64,000 nucleotides of DNA, from positions 6,882,001-6,946,000 of the forward strand of contig NZ_JAMZDZ010000001.1 of NCBI RefSeq assembly GCF_024172085.1, written 5' to 3'. Below, one piece after another: positions 1 through 10,518 of the stretch. Under the pieces are notes generated by a model. The model worked only from the letters and a program-made list of their open reading frames with translations. It had not been told where the DNA came from and made no database searches. Position 1 is the first letter of the stretch; every line of letters starts with the position of its first letter. The position numbers were made by a program, and so were the translations under genes. The DNA comes from Hamadaea flava (lineage in GTDB: Bacteria; Actinomycetota; Actinomycetes; Mycobacteriales; Micromonosporaceae).

Positions 1-1073
1 ACAGGCGGTCACATCTACCCGCTGCTCGCCTTCGCCGACTGCCTGCGGCGGCACGACCCGGGGATCCGGATCACCTGCCTGGGCACCCCGAAGGGGCTGG
101 AAACCGAGCTGATCCCGCCGGCCGGCTACGACCTGCGGCACATCCCGGCCTATCAGCTGCCGCGGTCGATCAACATGAACCTGCTGCGTACGCCGGACCG
201 CATGTTCCGCTCGTCGCGGGCGGCGCGGGCGGTGCTCGACGAGGTCGACGCGCAGGTCGTCGTGGGCTTCGGCGGTTACGTCAGCGTCCCGGCGTACCTG
301 GCGGCCTGGCGGCGGCACACGCCGATCGTCATCCACGAGGTGAACGTCCCGCCGGGTGTGGCGAACAAGCTGGGCATGCGGTTCACGGAGAACGTCGCGG
401 TCGGCTTCCCGCACCAGGTGGTCCAGGCGGAGTCGCTGCAGGACGCGACCGTCGTCGGCGTACCGCTGCGCCGCTCGATCACCACGCTGGACCGCGCGGC
501 CACGCAGGCCGCCGCCCGCAAGCACTTCGGCCTCGACCTCGACCGGCCGACCCTGTTCGTCTTCGGCGCCTCGCAGGGCGCGCGCTCGATCAACCTGGCG
601 ATGGCCGGAGCCGCCCGCGCGATCACCAACGCCGGCATTCAGGTGCTGCACGTCATCGGGGCCCGCAACGACGACGTCGAGATCCCGGCCGGGCTGGCGG
701 CGCCCTACGTCACCGTCAAGTTCATCAACGAGATGGAACTCGGGTACGCCGCCGCCGACTTCGTGCTGTGCCGGGGCGGGGCGCTGACCTGCGCCGAGAC
801 CGCCGCGCTCGGGGTGCCGGCCGCGTACGTCCCGCTGCCCTACGGCAACGGCGAGCAGCGGCGTAACGCGCTGCCGGTCGTTGAGGCCGGTGGCGGCCTG
901 ATCGTCGACGACGCCGAGTTGAGTCCAGAGTGGATCGCGCGGACACTCGTCCCGCTCGTCACCGATCGCTACCGGGTGGCGGCGATGGGGGCGGCCGCGG
1001 CGGCGTACGGGCGGCGCGACGGCGACGAGGCCCTGCGGGAGTTCGTCCTGAAGGCGGCGGGAGTGAGGGGCTG

Positions 1074-1074
<1 letters not shown>
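1..1074 (+). CDS. murG: MurG, lipid II-forming N-acetylglucosaminyltransferase (5' partial)
   Basis: Transfers GlcNAc from UDP-GlcNAc to lipid I on the inner face of the membrane, giving lipid II. The window opens inside the gene: the first codons read TGGHIYPLLAF, the family's N-terminal glycine-rich acceptor-binding motif, so only a short 5' piece is missing. Further on are the GGYVSVPAYLA motif, FGASQGARSIN at the start of the second Rossmann half, and RGGALTCAE near the donor-binding site. The stop TGA at 1072-1074 overlaps the murC start (TGATG), so the two genes are probably translationally coupled within a dcw operon that continues upstream. Function is secure; only the true start is unseen. 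Confidence 0.97.
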
Positions 1075-2600
<1,526 letters not shown>

Positions 2601-2625
2601 CGGACGGATGGGGGACTGACGGGGG

Positions 2626-3399
2626 ATGTCGCAGACGCCGGACGGGCCACGCCGCTGGCGGCTGGTCCGGGCTTCCCGGGACGCGGTGCCGGCCTCGGTA
2701 CGCCGATTCATGGCTCGTGCCCGGCGTCGCCGGTTGCGGGCGGTCGCGCCGTGGGGGATCGGCGGGCTGATCCTGGTGCTGGGCGGGGCCTTGGTCTGGC
2801 TGGCGTTGCAGACCTCGGTGCTCGGCGTGGACCTGATCCGGGTCACCGGGGTGCAGATCCTGACGCCGGACGAGGTACGCGCCGCCGCCGAGGTGCCGAC
2901 GGGCACGCCGTTGGCCCGCGTGGACACGAAGTCGGTGGCCCGCCGGATCGGCGAGCTGGCTCCGGTCGAGTCCGTCGACATCGGCCGCAGCTGGCCTAAC
3001 ACCCTGACCATCCGGGTGGTGGAGCGTACGCCGGTCGCCGTGGTGCCGCAGGACAAGAAGTTCGCGATGGTCGACCGGTCCGGCGTCGTGTTTCTCACAG
3101 TGGACGACCGCCCCAGTGATCTGCCCGAGCTGAAGCTGGCTCGGCCCGGCCCGGACAGCCCGGAGACCGTCGCCGGGCTGCAAGTGCTGGCGGCCCTGAC
3201 GCCGCAACTGAAGGCGGAATTGGTGCGAGTAGTCGTGGACGCGCCCGCGCGCATCCGCCTGGAGCTGCGCAAAGGCCGTACCGTCATATGGGGCGACGCG
3301 ACTCAGGGCGAACTGAAGGCGCGCGTCGCGACCGCTCTGCTGACCCGATCGGGTAGGCAGATCGACGTGAGCGCGCCCGAGGTGGTGACGATCTCCTAG
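2626..3399 (+). CDS. ftsQ: Cell division protein FtsQ (POTRA domain)
   Basis: Bitopic divisome protein that links FtsZ-side assembly to septal wall synthesis through FtsB/FtsL. The 257-residue product has a basic cytoplasmic N-terminus (1-45), one transmembrane segment (about 46-65, GGLILVLGGALVWLAL) and then a POTRA domain beginning LGVDLIRVTGVQILT, with the typical SWPNTLTIRVVERTPVAVV stretch. The ATG at 2626 lies directly behind a GGGGG ribosome-binding run and 25 bases after the murC stop, so it belongs to the same operon. A 273-base gap with its own promoter separates it from ftsZ. Confidence 0.94.
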   Translation: MSQTPDGPRRWRLVRASRDAVPASVRRFMARARRRRLRAVAPWGIGGLILVLGGALVWLALQTSVLGVDLIRVTGVQILTPDEVRAAAEVPTGTPLARVDTKSVARRIGELAPVESVDIGRSWPNTLTIRVVERTPVAVVPQDKKFAMVDRSGVVFLTVDDRPSDLPELKLARPGPDSPETVAGLQVLAALTPQLKAELVRVVVDAPARIRLELRKGRTVIWGDATQGELKARVATALLTRSGRQIDVSAPEVVTIS

Positions 3400-3501
3400 C
3401 CCCGTCGGGGAGACAGTCCATAATGGAGCGCTTCCGACACGCCGTACCGGGTCCTTGGATCGCGGCGCGTAGACGCCTACTTTTTCGTCAGAGCCACATA
3501 G

Positions 3502-3530
3502 TTGACAAAACTGTAAGGCTCAACTAGAGG
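3502..3530 (+). promoter_or_regulatory. Probable ftsZ promoter
   Basis: A perfect -35 TTGACA (3502-3507) is followed after 17 bases by TAGAGG (3525-3530), about 140 bases before the ftsZ start. The stretch is unusually AT-rich for this chromosome. A TTGA/CAACT-type conserved element upstream of ftsZ is common in actinobacteria. It would let ftsZ be transcribed apart from the mur genes. No transcription start is known; the call rests on sequence and position. Confidence 0.6.
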
Positions 3531-3672
3531 GTGAGGGTTTGCCCGAGGAGCCTCCCGGGTGAGCCGCCGGAAGCGCGGTCGGACCTCGCCCTCGCCGCAC
3601 AGCAGGACCAGCACCACCGCCTTCGGGGAAACGGCCGGACCCGGGGCGATCCGACCTCGAAAGGAAGGCCCG

Positions 3673-4776
3673 ATGACACCTCCGCATAACTACCTCGCGG
3701 TCATCAAGGTCGTCGGCATCGGCGGCGGCGGTGTCAACGCCGTCAACCGAATGATCGAGGTGGGACTCAAGGGCGTCGAGTTCATCGCGATCAACACCGA
3801 CGCGCAGGCGCTGCTGATGAGCGACGCCGACGTCAAGCTCGACGTAGGCCGGGAACTGACCCGCGGCCTCGGCGCCGGGGCCAACCCCGAAGTCGGCAAG
3901 AACGCCGCCGAGGACCACCGGGACGAGATCGAGGAGGTCCTCAAGGGGGCCGACATGGTCTTCGTGACGTGTGGCGAGGGCGGCGGCACCGGCACCGGCG
4001 GCGCGCCCGTGGTCGCCAACATCGCCCGCAAGCTCGGCGCGCTCACCATCGGTGTGGTCACCCGGCCGTTCTCGTTCGAGGGCAAGCGCCGTCAGGTGCA
4101 GGCCGAGTCGGGCATCGAGGAGCTGCGCAACCAGTGCGACACGCTCATCGTGATCCCGAACGACCGGCTGCTGGCCCTGGGCGACCGCGGCATCACCATG
4201 ATGGACGCGTTCCGCCAGGCCGACCAGGTCCTGCTGTCCGGTGTTCAGGGCATCACCGACCTGATCACCACGCCGGGTCTGATCAACCTGGACTTCGCCG
4301 ACGTCAAGTCGGTCATGAGCGGGGCCGGCAGCGCGCTCATGGGCATCGGCAGCGCGCGCGGCGACAACCGGGCGGTCGAGGCGGCCGAGCGGGCCATCTC
4401 CAGCCCCCTGCTGGAGCAGAGCATGGACGGCGCGCGCGGCGTGCTGCTGTCCATCGCGGGCGGTTCCGACCTCGGTCTGTTCGAGATCAACGACGCTGCC
4501 CAGCTCGTCACGGACGCGGCCCATCCCGAGGCGAACATCATCTTCGGCGCGGTCATCGACGACGCGCTCGGCGACGAGGTCCGGGTGACCGTGATCGCGG
4601 CCGGGTTCGACGGCGGTACGCCGACCTACAAGCCGGCCGAGCTGAAGCGGCCGGTCCCGGTCACCGAGACGGTCATCCGCAACCCGGTGCCGACCACCGA
4701 ACCGCCGCGGCAGCCGCAGCGCAAGGTCCTCTTCGACGACGTCGACGTGCCGGACTTCTTGAAAAATGGGTCCTGA
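3673..4776 (+). CDS. ftsZ: Cell division GTPase FtsZ
   Basis: Tubulin-like GTPase that polymerises into the Z ring at the division site. The 367-residue product carries [14 protein letters not shown] near the N-terminus, the tubulin signature GGGTGTGG (103-110), the T7-loop NLDFAD (205-210) that completes the GTPase site of the next subunit, and a C-terminal tail ending [12 protein letters not shown], the usual docking peptide for SepF and other partners. The frame is open further upstream, but the ATG at 3673 is chosen because AAGGAAGG lies just before it (3661-3668) and the protein then begins like other actinobacterial FtsZ proteins. The end overlaps the following gene by 11 bases. Confidence 0.97.
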   Translation: MTPPHNYLAVIKVVGIGGGGVNAVNRMIEVGLKGVEFIAINTDAQALLMSDADVKLDVGRELTRGLGAGANPEVGKNAAEDHRDEIEEVLKGADMVFVTCGEGGGTGTGGAPVVANIARKLGALTIGVVTRPFSFEGKRRQVQAESGIEELRNQCDTLIVIPNDRLLALGDRGITMMDAFRQADQVLLSGVQGITDLITTPGLINLDFADVKSVMSGAGSALMGIGSARGDNRAVEAAERAISSPLLEQSMDGARGVLLSIAGGSDLGLFEINDAAQLVTDAAHPEANIIFGAVIDDALGDEVRVTVIAAGFDGGTPTYKPAELKRPVPVTETVIRNPVPTTEPPRQPQRKVLFDDVDVPDFLKNGS

Positions 4777-5500
4777 CCCAGAGGTCCGGCGGTCGGAGAT
4801 AGCGGCCAATCTGGCGGCGGTGCGCGAGCGCATCGCCGCCGCTTGCGCTGCCGCTGGGCGTACGCCGGACGAGATCACCCTCGTCGCCGTCACGAAGACC
4901 TATCCCGCGTCCGATGTGGTGCACCTGGCCGCGCTCGGCGTACGCGAGGTGGGGGAGAACCGGGATCAGGAAGCGGCCGGAAAGGCGGCTGAGGTCCGGG
5001 CGGCCGGTGCCGACGTGCATTGGCACTTCGTGGGCCAGCTTCAGCGGAACAAGGCCCGGTCGGTCGCGTCCTACGCGGACCTCGTCCATTCGGTGGACCG
5101 CCCGGCGTTGGCGGGCGCCTTGGCCGAGGCCGCGGCCAAGGTGCGCGACCGTCCGCTGGACGTCTTGATCCAGGTGAACCTGGATCCCGGCGCCCCCGAA
5201 CTGTCGGATCCGCTACACCGGGGCGGCGTGTCCCCGGCGTCGGTGGCTGCATTGGCCGAGCTGATCGGTAAAGATGAGGCGTTGCGACTGCGGGGCGTGA
5301 TGGCGGTGGCACCGGTGGACGACGCCGGAGCCGCGTTCGCACGGCTGGCCTTGGTCGCGGCAGGACTTCGGGCCGACCATCCGAACGCGACGGTCGTCTC
5401 GGCCGGGATGAGCGGTGACCTGGAAGAGGCGATCGCGCACGGCGCGACACACGTACGCGTCGGCACCGCGTTGCTCGGAAAGCGTGCGCTGCTCGGGTAG
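4766..5500 (+). CDS. YggS/PROSC family PLP-binding homeostasis protein
   Basis: Single-domain alanine-racemase-N-type barrel that binds pyridoxal 5'-phosphate and buffers it; enzymatic activity has not been shown for the family. The 244 residues include LVAVTKTYP with the presumed Schiff-base lysine K44, [44 protein letters not shown] and [27 protein letters not shown], all hallmarks of the family. The ATG at 4766 sits inside the last codons of ftsZ, so translation is probably coupled. In many actinobacteria a laccase-domain gene (pgeF/ylmD) stands between ftsZ and this gene; here it is absent. Confidence 0.93.
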   Translation: MGPDPEVRRSEIAANLAAVRERIAAACAAAGRTPDEITLVAVTKTYPASDVVHLAALGVREVGENRDQEAAGKAAEVRAAGADVHWHFVGQLQRNKARSVASYADLVHSVDRPALAGALAEAAAKVRDRPLDVLIQVNLDPGAPELSDPLHRGGVSPASVAALAELIGKDEALRLRGVMAVAPVDDAGAAFARLALVAAGLRADHPNATVVSAGMSGDLEEAIAHGATHVRVGTALLGKRALLG

Positions 5501-5620
5501 CCTGACGGCGGGCGAAACTACATCTGTGTGGTTTGCCCGACCGGCACCCGCGGCGGGCGGAGGCCGCAGGGGTGACGCGCCGCGAACGCTCGCCCCGACG
5601 ACACAAGGGGGCGGTTGCTG

Positions 5621-6415
5621 ATGAGCGCATTGCGTAAGGCGGGTGTGTGGCTCGGCCTCGTCGAGGACGACGACGAGCGCGACTACGACGACCGCGGTTA
5701 CGGCTCGGCCAGCTACCGCGACCGGGGCGGCTACCGGGATTCCCGCCGGACCGCCACCCGTGACTCGGAGTACGACGAGTTCGACGACGAGGAGGACGAG
5801 GACGACCTCCCGGCGGTGCCGCGTTCGCGCTACTCGGAGCGCCTACGCGAGGACCGTGGCCGGGCGGACGACCGTGGCCGCGAGCCGCTGTCGCGCTCGG
5901 GTGAGTCCCGGTACGACACCGGCCGCTCGTCCGGTTCAGGTTCCACGGTCCGGCCGATCACTCGTCCGGTGAGTTCCGCCGCTCCGGCCCAGCCGGCCGC
6001 CCCGGCTACGCCGAGCAGCGGGTCCGGCCGTTCCGGCGGGCTCTTCGGTACGCGCGAGAACCTGGCGCTGGCGCCGGAGGCGGAGACCGCCGCTCAGGTC
6101 CAGCCGCGCTCAGCGGTGCCCGCGACCGAGGAGGACCGCCGGTACCAGATCACCACGCTGCACCCCACCACCTACAACGAGGCACGCACGATCGGGGAGC
6201 ACTTCCGCGACGGCACGCCGGTCATCATGAACCTCACCGAAATGGACGAGGCCGACGCCAAGCGGCTCGTGGACTTCGCAGCCGGTCTCGCGTTCGGGCT
6301 GCGCGGTACGATCGAGCGCGTTACCCACCGGGTGTTCCTCCTCTCTCCAGCCAACGTCCAGGTGACGGCGGAGGAGAAGGCGAAGATCGCCGAAGGTGGG
6401 TATCACCACACTTAA
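5621..6415 (+). CDS. sepF: Cell division protein SepF
   Basis: Membrane-binding FtsZ anchor. The start ATG at 5621 follows AAGGGGGCGG and gives the standard N-terminal amphipathic helix [19 protein letters not shown]; a TTG two codons earlier is less likely. After it comes a long acidic, arginine- and serine-rich disordered linker (about 20-165), much longer than in Bacillus but usual for high-GC actinobacteria. The DUF552 core then runs from [19 protein letters not shown] to the C-terminus, with [21 protein letters not shown] and VFLLSP. The product has 264 residues. Next come yggT and divIVA, the standard order. Confidence 0.95.
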   Translation: MSALRKAGVWLGLVEDDDERDYDDRGYGSASYRDRGGYRDSRRTATRDSEYDEFDDEEDEDDLPAVPRSRYSERLREDRGRADDRGREPLSRSGESRYDTGRSSGSGSTVRPITRPVSSAAPAQPAAPATPSSGSGRSGGLFGTRENLALAPEAETAAQVQPRSAVPATEEDRRYQITTLHPTTYNEARTIGEHFRDGTPVIMNLTEMDEADAKRLVDFAAGLAFGLRGTIERVTHRVFLLSPANVQVTAEEKAKIAEGGYHHT

Positions 6416-6438
6416 CCCGCGCGAGGGATCCCACTGTC

Positions 6439-6732
6439 GTGTTTTCGATCGTCTGGCAAGTCGTATATCTCCTGCTGTACGCCTTCCTGTTGACCCTTTT
6501 AGCACGATTCGTGCTCGGGGTGATCCTCCAGTACGGGCGTTGGTGGCACCCCGGTCGAGGCTCGGCGGCGACGCTGGAACTTATCTGGAGCGTCACTGAT
6601 CCACCCCTCAAGGCGTTGAGGCGTGTGATCCCACCGTTGCGGATTGGTACCGTTAGCGTCGACCTGGCGGCGATGATTCTGTTGGTTATTCTGTGGGTTC
6701 TGATGCTGATCGCACAGAAGCTGTACCGATAG
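6439..6732 (+). CDS. YggT family membrane protein
   Basis: 97-residue integral membrane protein with two hydrophobic segments (about 3-28 and 72-93) around a cytoplasmic-type loop containing LIWSVTDPPLKALRRVIPP, the YggT family signature. It begins at a GTG 23 bases after sepF behind GCGAGGGA. Family members lie in division clusters in many Gram-positive bacteria and plastids, where they influence division or osmotic behaviour, but the molecular role is not settled. Location between sepF and divIVA supports a division-associated function. Confidence 0.9.
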   Translation: MFSIVWQVVYLLLYAFLLTLLARFVLGVILQYGRWWHPGRGSAATLELIWSVTDPPLKALRRVIPPLRIGTVSVDLAAMILLVILWVLMLIAQKLYR

Positions 6733-6791
6733 ATTCGTCAGACGCCGATGACCACCGCCCGACGCGGCCGCAACTGACCCGAGGAGTTTCG

Positions 6792-7565
6792 ATGCCGCTC
6801 ACCCCGGCCGACGTGCACAACGTGGCCTTCAAGAAGCCCCCGATCGGCAAGCGGGGGTACGACGAGGAGGAGGTCGACGCCTTCCTGGACGAGGTCGAGC
6901 GCGAACTCGCCCGTCTGATCGAGGAGAACAACGAGCTGCGCGCCCAGGCCGAGCGTGGCGGCGGCGGTCGTCCTCCGGCCGGCCCCGGCGCCGACCCGCG
7001 CCTCGCGGCCGAACTCAACGAGCTCAAGATGCAGCTCGACCGGAGCCAGCGGGAGAAGGGCGAAGCCGACCGCGCCGCGCGCGCGATGCAGGCCGAGCTC
7101 GACCAGGTGCGAGCCGGCGGCCCCGCCGGTGTCGGCCCGGTCGGCCCCGACGGCGAGCAGCAGGCGCTGCGCGTTCTCATGATGGCCCAGCGCACCGCGG
7201 ACGACCACGTCTCGGACGCTCGCCGGGAGGCCGACAAGGTCCTCTCCGAGGCGCGCGCCAAGGCGGAGGAGGTCACCCGCGACGCCCGGGCCAAGGCCGA
7301 CGCGCTCGAACGTGACGCGCGCCAGCGGCACCAGGAGGCGATGGGCGGGCTCGACGCCAAGCGCACCGCTCTCTCCAAGCACATCGAAGAACTCAAGCAG
7401 TTCGAGCGCGAGTACCGTACCCGGCTCAAGGCGTACCTGGAGAGCCAGCTGCGCGACCTCGAAGGTCGTGGGCAGGGTCTCGAGGCGGAGATCGCCCGGT
7501 CCGAGAACGGTCGCGCGGTCACGGCCGGAGTCACCTCCGGCGCTGGCTTCGGCGCCAGCCGCTAG
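6792..7565 (+). CDS. wag31: DivIVA/Wag31 polar growth scaffold
   Basis: Coiled-coil scaffold that binds curved membrane at cell poles and directs apical wall growth in actinobacteria. The start ATG at 6792 follows GAGGAG (6781-6786). The N-terminal lipid-binding domain is MPLTPADVHNVAFKKPPIGK then RGYDEEEVDAFLDEVE. A Gly/Pro-rich linker (about 55-65), a coiled coil, a second linker and a long Ala/Arg/Glu coiled coil (about 130-245) follow. The 257-residue length is within the usual range. A strong hairpin about 90 bases downstream probably ends the operon. Confidence 0.95.
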   Translation: MPLTPADVHNVAFKKPPIGKRGYDEEEVDAFLDEVERELARLIEENNELRAQAERGGGGRPPAGPGADPRLAAELNELKMQLDRSQREKGEADRAARAMQAELDQVRAGGPAGVGPVGPDGEQQALRVLMMAQRTADDHVSDARREADKVLSEARAKAEEVTRDARAKADALERDARQRHQEAMGGLDAKRTALSKHIEELKQFEREYRTRLKAYLESQLRDLEGRGQGLEAEIARSENGRAVTAGVTSGAGFGASR

Positions 7566-7654
7566 TCCCTCGCGAACTCCGGTGCGGACCCCCGTCCGCG
7601 TCGGCCCCTCTTGACGGCCGTGACCCCTCCTCGTGGCCGAGACCTCCTGGCGGC

Positions 7655-7688
7655 CGGTTCGCCGAAGACCCCCGTCTTCGGCGAGCCG
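7655..7688 (+). terminator. Intrinsic terminator-like hairpin after divIVA
   Basis: Stem 7655-7669 pairs with 7674-7688 around a CCCC loop. The inner 11 base pairs (TCGCCGAAGAC with its complement) are perfect, and four more pairs extend the outer end, including one G-U. No T tract follows, which is common in high-GC actinobacterial terminators. It lies between divIVA and a gene of different function. Confidence 0.6.
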
Positions 7689-7770
7689 CCGGAAGGAGCA
7701 CGCACCACCGAACCACCCCGACACCCTGTGAGAGACCCGGCGCGGGACCCCGTGCCGGGATGACACCTGG

Positions 7771-8430
7771 ATGCCGATATCGGCGGGGGTGAGCTGTGTG
7801 ATTGTCGCAAGTCTGCTGCTCATCGTCGTCGCGGTCGTACTGCTGGTCACTGGCCTGATCAACGGGTCGAGCGGAATGCTCGTCGGTTCGATCGGGACCA
7901 GCCTCCTGGCCGCGGTCGCCCTCGTGGTGGGCGCACGGCAGGCCGCCGCAGCCCGCGCTGAGGCGGACTACGACGAGGACGAGCAGGACGAGAGCGACGC
8001 GTACGAGGAGCCGGTCAGCCGGTCCCGGGCCACGCGAGACAGCGGTGGCAGGGAGACGACCCGGGAGCCGGAGCAGCCGGTTCGCGGCCGGGTCGCCGAC
8101 CGGACCGGCGAGCGTCTCGACCAGACCGGGGTCACGATCCCGGCCCAGTCGGGCGGGACCGCGCTCGGAGAGATCGACGACGACGAGGATCCACCGGACG
8201 AGCCGGTCGCGCAGCGGGTGCCGCCCGCCGACGCGGCCCGGATCGCCCGGATGAGCACCGAGGTGCTGGTCATCGACGGTCGGCCGCGTTATCACGTGGC
8301 GGGCTGCGTGCATCTGCTCGGCCGTCCACACGAGCCGCTGCCCGTGAACGAGGCGGTGGAACTCGGGTTCAGCCCGTGTGGACTCTGCGAGCCGGACAGC
8401 GCGTTGCTGGCCGACGCCCGTCGCGTCTGA
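7771..8430 (+). CDS. Membrane protein with C-terminal Ada-like Cys cluster
   Basis: Unnamed protein of up to 219 residues. The N-terminus has two hydrophobic segments (about 10-30 and 38-55), followed by an acidic and arginine-rich disordered region. The C-terminal 60 residues read RYHVAGCVHLLGR ... ELGFSPCGLCEPDS, an H-x4-C ... P-C-x2-C-x-P pattern like the zinc-binding module of Ada and ComEA-type C-termini. Metal binding is inferred, not shown. The start is uncertain: ATG 7771 gives the longest form, while GTG 7789 and GTG 7798 are also possible. A strong hairpin follows the stop. Its position after divIVA suggests an envelope role, but none is assigned. Confidence 0.7.
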   Translation: MPISAGVSCVIVASLLLIVVAVVLLVTGLINGSSGMLVGSIGTSLLAAVALVVGARQAAAARAEADYDEDEQDESDAYEEPVSRSRATRDSGGRETTREPEQPVRGRVADRTGERLDQTGVTIPAQSGGTALGEIDDDEDPPDEPVAQRVPPADAARIARMSTEVLVIDGRPRYHVAGCVHLLGRPHEPLPVNEAVELGFSPCGLCEPDSALLADARRV

Positions 8431-8440
8431 CGGACAGATT

Positions 8441-8478
8441 CAGTGTCAGGGGATCCCGGTCGGGGTCCCCTGACACTG
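8441..8478 (+). terminator. Strong 17-bp hairpin terminator
   Basis: Arms 8441-8453 and 8466-8478 (CAGTGTCAGGGGA and its exact complement) form a perfect 13-bp stem. Four more pairs, one a G-U, extend inward to a GGTC loop at 8458-8461. It lies 11 bases after the upstream stop codon, so it most likely ends that transcript. There is no T tract. Confidence 0.75.
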
Positions 8479-8514
8479 TGTCAGCTAGTTGATCACCCTG
8501 GCCTAGGATGAGGC

Positions 8515-8808
8515 ATGGCGCAGAGCGTGACGGTCGCGGTGCGAGTCAAGCCAGGCGCCTCGCGGGCCAAGGTCGGCGGGCGCTATGACGGCTCGCTCGG
8601 CCCCGCGCTCGTCGTCGCGGTCACGGCGCCGCCGGTCGACGGCCGGGCGACCGAGGCGGTACGCCGGGCGCTGGCGGTCGCGTTGGGCGTACCGGTGTCC
8701 TCGGTGAGCCTGCGCAGCGGAGCGACCGGCCGGGACAAACTCTTCGCCGTCGCCGATCCGCCCGAGGATCTGACCGTCCGCCTCGACACCCTGCGAGACG
8801 GCGCTTGA
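8515..8808 (+). CDS. DUF167/YggU family small protein
   Basis: 97-residue protein of the DUF167 fold. It shows VRVKPGASRAKVGG, VAVTAPPVDGRATEAVRRALA and VSLRSGATGRDKLFAV, all conserved in the family; its biochemical role is unknown. A TAGGAT -10-like hexamer ends only 7 bases before the ATG at 8515, so the message may be leaderless. Its stop overlaps the TTG start of the antiporter gene (TTGA), indicating one transcript. Confidence 0.88.
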   Translation: MAQSVTVAVRVKPGASRAKVGGRYDGSLGPALVVAVTAPPVDGRATEAVRRALAVALGVPVSSVSLRSGATGRDKLFAVADPPEDLTVRLDTLRDGA

Positions 8809-10349
8809 GCGGCGCGTACTCCTTCGAGGTGGCCCTGCTGATCGGCACGGGCGTGCTGCTCGCCGCCGTCGCCGCGGTCCGCTTCTCCAGTCGCATCGGC
8901 CTGCCCAGCCTGCTGGTCTATCTGGCGCTGGGCATGCTGATCGGCGAATCGGGCTTCGGCATCGAGTTCGAGAACGCCACCCTGACGCGTACGCTCGGCC
9001 TCTGCGCGCTCGTCCTGATCATCGCCGAGGGTGGGCTGAGCGCCCGGTGGAGCACGCTGAAGCCGGTTCTCCCGGCGGCGATCGCCTTGTCGACGGTGGG
9101 CGTCTTCGTCAGCACCGCCGTCGTCGGGCTGGTCGTCCATCTACTCCTCGGCGTCTCGTTGCACGCCGGGCTGCTGCTGGGCGCGGTGCTGTCGTCGACC
9201 GACGCCGCCGCCGTCTTCGCCACCCTGCGCTGGCTGCGGCTCAAGCCGAAACTCATGGCCACGCTGGAGGCCGAGTCCGGGATGAACGACGCCCCGGCCG
9301 TCATCCTGGTCGTCCTCCTGGCGACGCCCAGCCTCGCCGGCGTCCACTGGTCGACCGAGGCCGGCCTCATCGCGTACGAGTTGGTCGTGGGTGCGGCCCT
9401 GGGCCTGCTCGTGGGCCTGGCCGGAGCGTGGACCCTGCGGCGCGCGGCGTTGCCCGCGGCGGGTCTCTACCCGCTGGCGGCGGTCGGGTTGACGGTGCTC
9501 GCGTATGCCGCGGGTGTGGTGGTGCACGCCTCCGGCTTCCTTGCCGTGTATGTGGCGGGGGTGATCCTCGGCAATTCGCGGCTGCCGCACCGCCAGGCCA
9601 TCCTCGGCTTCGCCGACGGCCTGGCCTGGCTGGCCCAGATCGGCCTGTTCGTCATGCTGGGCCTGCTGGTGTCGCCCGCCCGGCTGACGGACGCGCTGAT
9701 TCCGGCGCTGGTGATCGGGCTGACCTTGTTGTTGCTGGCCCGGCCCATCTCGGTGGCCGTCTCGCTGCTGCCGTTCACCGGGCGCGGCCGCCGGAGGCGA
9801 TCGCGGTACGAGCGGTTCGGCCGCCGGGACCTGGCCTTCCTGAGCTGGGCGGGGCTGCGCGGCGCGGTCCCGATCGTGCTGGCCACCATCCCGTTGTCCG
9901 AGGCGGTCCCCGGGGCGACCGCCTTGTTCGACGCGGTCTTCGTCCTTGTGGTGATCTTCACGCTGGCCCAGACGGGCACGCTCGCGCCGGTGGCGCGCTG
10001 GCTTCGGGTGACCTCCCCGGCGGAGCCGACCGAGCTGCGCGTGGAGACCGCGCCGCTTGAGCGCATGCAGGCTGACCTGCTCCAACTGGAGATCCCGGTG
10101 GGCTCGCAGCTCGCCGGAGTCCACCTCGACGAGCTGCGGCTGCCGGTCGGGGCGGTGGTCACGCTGGTCCTGCGCGACGGCGAGGGCTTCGTCCCGCACG
10201 AGCAGACCCGGCTGCGCGCCGGGGACAGCATGTTGATCGTCGCGACCGACGAAGTACGCGATGCGACGTTAAGAAGGCTTCGCGAAGTGGGTAAGGCCGG
10301 AAGACTCGCACGTTGGATTGCCGGAAATTCGGGTAAGGCGGACGATTAG
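8805..10349 (+). CDS. CPA1-family cation/proton antiporter with C-terminal TrkA-C domain
   Basis: Monovalent cation/H+ exchanger of the inner membrane, probably K+/H+ or Na+/H+. About twelve hydrophobic segments fill residues 5-400, including LGAVLSSTDAAAVFATL and LEAESGMNDAPAVILVVLLA, which carry the family's exchange-site acidic residues, and LSWAGLRGAVPIVLA. Residues about 425-495 form a TrkA-C/RCK-C domain (LEIPVGSQLAGVHLDELRLP ... GDSMLIVATDEV), implying gating by a bound ligand, as in the NhaP2/CvrA group. The 514-residue product starts at TTG 8805, overlapping the stop of the DUF167 gene. A hairpin follows the stop. Confidence 0.9.
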   Translation: MSGAYSFEVALLIGTGVLLAAVAAVRFSSRIGLPSLLVYLALGMLIGESGFGIEFENATLTRTLGLCALVLIIAEGGLSARWSTLKPVLPAAIALSTVGVFVSTAVVGLVVHLLLGVSLHAGLLLGAVLSSTDAAAVFATLRWLRLKPKLMATLEAESGMNDAPAVILVVLLATPSLAGVHWSTEAGLIAYELVVGAALGLLVGLAGAWTLRRAALPAAGLYPLAAVGLTVLAYAAGVVVHASGFLAVYVAGVILGNSRLPHRQAILGFADGLAWLAQIGLFVMLGLLVSPARLTDALIPALVIGLTLLLLARPISVAVSLLPFTGRGRRRRSRYERFGRRDLAFLSWAGLRGAVPIVLATIPLSEAVPGATALFDAVFVLVVIFTLAQTGTLAPVARWLRVTSPAEPTELRVETAPLERMQADLLQLEIPVGSQLAGVHLDELRLPVGAVVTLVLRDGEGFVPHEQTRLRAGDSMLIVATDEVRDATLRRLREVGKAGRLARWIAGNSGKADD

Positions 10350-10374
10350 CGGCTAATGTCCGGTACTTGAGTGA

Positions 10375-10403
10375 CCGGCAGTGTTGAATCAGACACTGTC
10401 CGG
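10375..10403 (+). terminator. Terminator-like hairpin after the antiporter
   Basis: CCGGCAGTGT (10375-10384) pairs with ACACTG-T-CCGG (10393-10403), leaving one bulged T and an 8-base loop. A short TTT follows. It lies between the antiporter stop and the promoter of the DksA-like gene. Confidence 0.5.
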
Positions 10404-10427
10404 TTTCGGCAACCACGAGTGGCATGT

Positions 10428-10456
10428 TTGTCGGAAACCTGTGGCTTCCGTATTCT
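10428..10456 (+). promoter_or_regulatory. Probable promoter of the DksA-like gene
   Basis: TTGTCG (10428-10433) and TATTCT (10451-10456) are separated by exactly 17 bases, 63 bases before the chosen ATG. The area is AT-richer than its surroundings. The open frame extends through this promoter, which is one reason to prefer the later start codon. Confidence 0.5.
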
Positions 10457-10518
10457 TGCCAACCTACTCCGAGTGCGCGGCACCCGCCGCGCGCCCGTTT
10501 TGCATGTGGGGGTATCCC

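Noticed and set aside
3559-3672. An N-terminal extension of FtsZ from an upstream start
   Set aside because: Arg/Ser-rich and unlike FtsZ; a strong ribosome-binding site precedes ATG 3673.
10381-10518. An N-terminal extension of the DksA-like protein
   Set aside because: It would overlap a -35/-10 promoter with 17-base spacing and a terminator hairpin; ATG 10519 has its own GGGGG.
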